Positions 9,949-11,783 of a stretch of 11,783 bases of DNA are shown one piece after another. The notes under the pieces are model-generated. The model did not search any database and was not told the origin of the DNA. It saw only the letters and a list, made by a program, of their open reading frames with translations. Source of the stretch: Actinomycetota bacterium (GTDB lineage: Bacteria > Actinomycetota > Thermoleophilia > Gaiellales > Gaiellaceae). The translations under genes and the position numbers were made by a program. Numbering within the stretch: position 1 is the stretch's first letter; the number at the start of each line of letters is the position of its first letter. The stretch lies in contig VAXD01000014.1 of NCBI GenBank assembly GCA_005884155.1, positions 506 to 12,288 of the forward strand, written 5' to 3'.

Positions 9949-11589
9949 GCTCGACGCGGTCGCGCGGATCTTCTCGAGCTGTTCTTGTAGCTCTCGCGTG
10001 CGCTCCAGGTCGGCGCCCGCGAGCTCGCGGCGGAGCTGCCGCTCTCGAAGACGAAGCAGCAGCTCCTTGGCCGTCTCGTCGTCGATTCCGCCCTCCGCGG
10101 CTCGCGCGTCGAGCTCGGCGAGCACCGGTACGAGCTCCTCGTCGACCTCACCCGGCTCGAGCAAATGTGCTCGGACGCGGCGGTGGAGCTCGGAGTCGAA
10201 GTGCTCGGGGCCGAGACCGGCGAGGACGTCATGCAGGTCGGGGTGGGCGGCGACACCGGCGAGCGCGTCGCGCTCGAGCCGCTCCCCCGCCTCGAGGAGG
10301 CGCGGCGAAAGGACCCCGGTAGCGCCGGAGCGTTTCCCAGGAGCAAGGCCCGCCTGCGTCTCCTTCGGGAGGTCGAGGCGGTCGGCGGCTAGACGCACCG
10401 CGTCCTGGCGCTCGGGAGAGTCCTCCTCGAAGCGCGTGAGCACCTCGCGCACGCGAACGAACGCTTCTTGCCGGTCGGGCGCCCGGTCGATCTCGAGGCG
10501 GACGCGGTAGCCGAGGTAGCTCTCGGCTCGAGCGAGTCGCTCCTCGAAGCCCTCCGGCTCGTCGGCGGGATCTGTCCCCGGCGGCAGCGCCACCACGCGG
10601 ACGTCGAATCCTTGCGCGGCGGCGAGCTCCATCCCGCGCAGCGTCGCAGCCTCGCCGGCGGCGTCGCCGTCGAAGCAGAGGTAGACCTTATGGGCGAGCC
10701 GCGAGAGCTCCTTGAGCTGGCGCTCGGTCAGCGCCGTTCCCATCGAGGCGACGACGGGCCCCAACCCCGCCTGCCCGAGCGCCAGCACATCGGTGTTCCC
10801 CTCGACGATCAGGGCGCGCTCCTCGCGGGCGATCGCGGTCCGCGCGCGGTCGAGCCCGTAAAGCAGATCCCCCTTGCGAAAGAGCTCGCCCTCGGGGGAG
10901 TTGACGTACTTCGCCTGCAGCGGATCGTCTTCGCGCAACCGTCGCGCCTGGAAGCCGACCACCCGGCCACGCGCGTCCGCGATCGGGAAGAGCAGGCGGC
11001 CCTGGAAGTAGTCGTTCCCCCGCCGGTTGACGAGGCCGGCGCCGGTGAGCTCCTGTCGCGTGAACCCGCGCTCGACCGCTTTGCGCGCGAGGGTCGCGCC
11101 GCGCGCGGCCAGACCGAGCCGGTACTCCCGGCAGATCTCCTCACCCAGCCCGCGGCTCTCCAGATACGCACGAGCCTGCGCCCCGGCCTGGGACTCCCAG
11201 AGATAGCGCTCGTAGAAAGACGCGGCCGCGTCGAGCACCGCGTGGAGCCGCTCTCGGTGGTGCCGCTTCGCGTCCTGCTCGGGCGAGGCTTCCTCGTAGT
11301 CGAGCGGCACGTTGAACCGCTGCGCCAGCCACTCGATCGCACCGACGAAATCGACGCCTTCGGTTTCCTCGACGAACGTGATCGCGTCGCCGCCGCGCTG
11401 GCAGCCGAAGCAGTAGTACGTGCCCTTCTCAGGGCTGACCGAAAACGACGGCGTCCTCTCGTCGTGGAACGGACAGAGGCCGGTGAAACGCGCGCCCGAG
11501 CGGCGAAGTGGGGTGCGACCGGAGATGACCTCGACGACGTCGGCGGCCGCCTTGACCGCCTCGACCGAGGCATCCGCGATCCGCGCCAC
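9940..11589 (-). CDS. dnaG: DNA primase DnaG
   Basis: DnaG makes the short RNA primers for chromosome replication. The protein is 549 aa. The CHC2 zinc finger is at residues 39-63 (C39-P-F-H42, Y-C60-F-G-C63). The RNA-polymerase basic region includes FQGRLLFPIADARGRVVGFQ (195-214), and KYVNSPEGELFRKGDLLYGL (227-246) is a standard primase stretch. The TOPRIM domain (about 257-340) has the catalytic E263-G-N-T-D267-V and the metal-binding FDGDAAG (D307, D309). The C-terminal part (about 425-549) is helical and would bind the replicative helicase DnaB. The usual EGYxDV motif reads EGNTDV here, keeping the acidic residues. Length is somewhat below the 580-640 aa usual for bacteria. The GTG start at 11589 directly follows the dgt stop (no gap) with GAGG 6 nt upstream, so the two are co-transcribed. 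Confidence 0.97.
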   Translation of the reverse strand: MARIADASVEAVKAAADVVEVISGRTPLRRSGARFTGLCPFHDERTPSFSVSPEKGTYYCFGCQRGGDAITFVEETEGVDFVGAIEWLAQRFNVPLDYEEASPEQDAKRHHRERLHAVLDAAASFYERYLWESQAGAQARAYLESRGLGEEICREYRLGLAARGATLARKAVERGFTRQELTGAGLVNRRGNDYFQGRLLFPIADARGRVVGFQARRLREDDPLQAKYVNSPEGELFRKGDLLYGLDRARTAIAREERALIVEGNTDVLALGQAGLGPVVASMGTALTERQLKELSRLAHKVYLCFDGDAAGEAATLRGMELAAAQGFDVRVVALPPGTDPADEPEGFEERLARAESYLGYRVRLEIDRAPDRQEAFVRVREVLTRFEEDSPERQDAVRLAADRLDLPKETQAGLAPGKRSGATGVLSPRLLEAGERLERDALAGVAAHPDLHDVLAGLGPEHFDSELHRRVRAHLLEPGEVDEELVPVLAELDARAAEGGIDDETAKELLLRLRERQLRRELAGADLERTRELQEQLEKIRATASSLA

Positions 11590-11783
11590 TCAGTCCTCGA
11601 GCCTCGCCGCATAGGCTAGGGCGAAGCGGTCGGTCATGCCGGCCACGTAGTCGGTGGCGTCCTGCGCCGAGCGGCCCTCGTCGACGAGATGGTCGAAGAT
11701 CCGGCGCACGATTGCATGAGCGCGCTGCTGGTGCGGCTTGGCGTCCGCGGCGAGGTAGACGCGCTCGAACATGAACGAGCGCA
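11590..11783 (-). CDS. dgt: dGTPase-type HD-domain protein Dgt, C-terminal end (partial)
   Basis: Only the last 63 or so codons are in the window; the frame stays open to the right edge. The visible sequence, SFMFERVYLAADAKPHQQRA then IVRRIFDHLVDEG and DYVAGMTDRFALAYAARLE, is the characteristic C-terminus of bacterial deoxyguanosinetriphosphate triphosphohydrolase-like proteins ('mF..vY......E..ra..vv..Lf..l', 'DyvAGMTDrfal'). The HD catalytic motifs are upstream and out of view. These enzymes split dNTPs into nucleoside and triphosphate and help control the nucleotide pool. The gene abuts dnaG, the order I recall as common in actinobacteria. Confidence 0.92.
   Translation of the reverse strand, partial: RSFMFERVYLAADAKPHQQRAHAIVRRIFDHLVDEGRSAQDATDYVAGMTDRFALAYAARLED

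Noticed and set aside
10468..11619. 383-codon plus-strand open frame opposite dnaG
   Set aside because: dnaG is certain on the minus strand; the antisense frame has shadow composition and no domain.

Overview
The window is GC-rich bacterial chromosome, almost certainly from a high-GC actinobacterium. A Thermoleophilia-type organism (Solirubrobacterales/Gaiellales) is my best guess. The reasons are the very high GC content, the exported protein at 2124-2705 with its 'VAYLALFLALS...LPRNSVGSAQ' N-terminus (a type I associate with that class), the dgt-dnaG gene pair, and an actinobacterial-style gas vesicle operon that has gvpO, gvpG, gvpK and an SRPBCC gene but no gvpN or gvpC. This is inference from the sequence; no database was searched.

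Layout. Nearly every gene lies on the minus strand. Positions 1-2705 hold three exported proteins of unknown function: one runs off the left edge, one has Ig-like beta repeats, and one is the LPRNSVGSAQ-type protein. A good intrinsic terminator lies at 1291-1331. A tRNA-Asn(GTT) gene follows at 2795-2867. Positions 2957-9557 form one minus-strand gas vesicle operon, transcribed from right to left: SRPBCC protein, gvpA, gvpF, gvpG, gvpO, gvpJ, gvpL, gvpS-like, a third gvpF/L, gvpK, and then three small accessory proteins that I cannot assign to named families. A perfect 10-bp GC hairpin lies just past the last stop codon. A divergent two-helix membrane protein (9701-9904, plus strand) follows a sigma-B-like promoter. 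The window ends with dnaG (primase) and the C-terminal end of dgt (dGTPase-type HD protein).

How the genes work together. Gas vesicles are hollow, gas-filled protein shells that give buoyancy. Three GvpA-family genes (A, J, S) would supply the main and minor shell proteins. Three GvpF/L proteins, GvpG, GvpK and GvpO would be the assembly factors. From gvpF to gvpK every junction overlaps (TGATG, 13 nt, four GTGA, one ATGA), which implies translational coupling. The first gene and the last three are spaced instead of overlapping, and most have their own strong ribosome binding sites, so they look like an outer accessory layer.

The most interesting feature is that four proteins of this operon (the SRPBCC protein, GvpO, and the products of 3450-3833 and 2957-3424) carry similar Ala/Gly-rich helical segments next to long disordered tracts of strongly opposite charge: acidic Glu/Gln-rich or Asp/Glu-rich in some, Ser/Arg-rich basic in others. 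This looks like a shared docking or assembly element that I do not recognise from standard gas vesicle genes.
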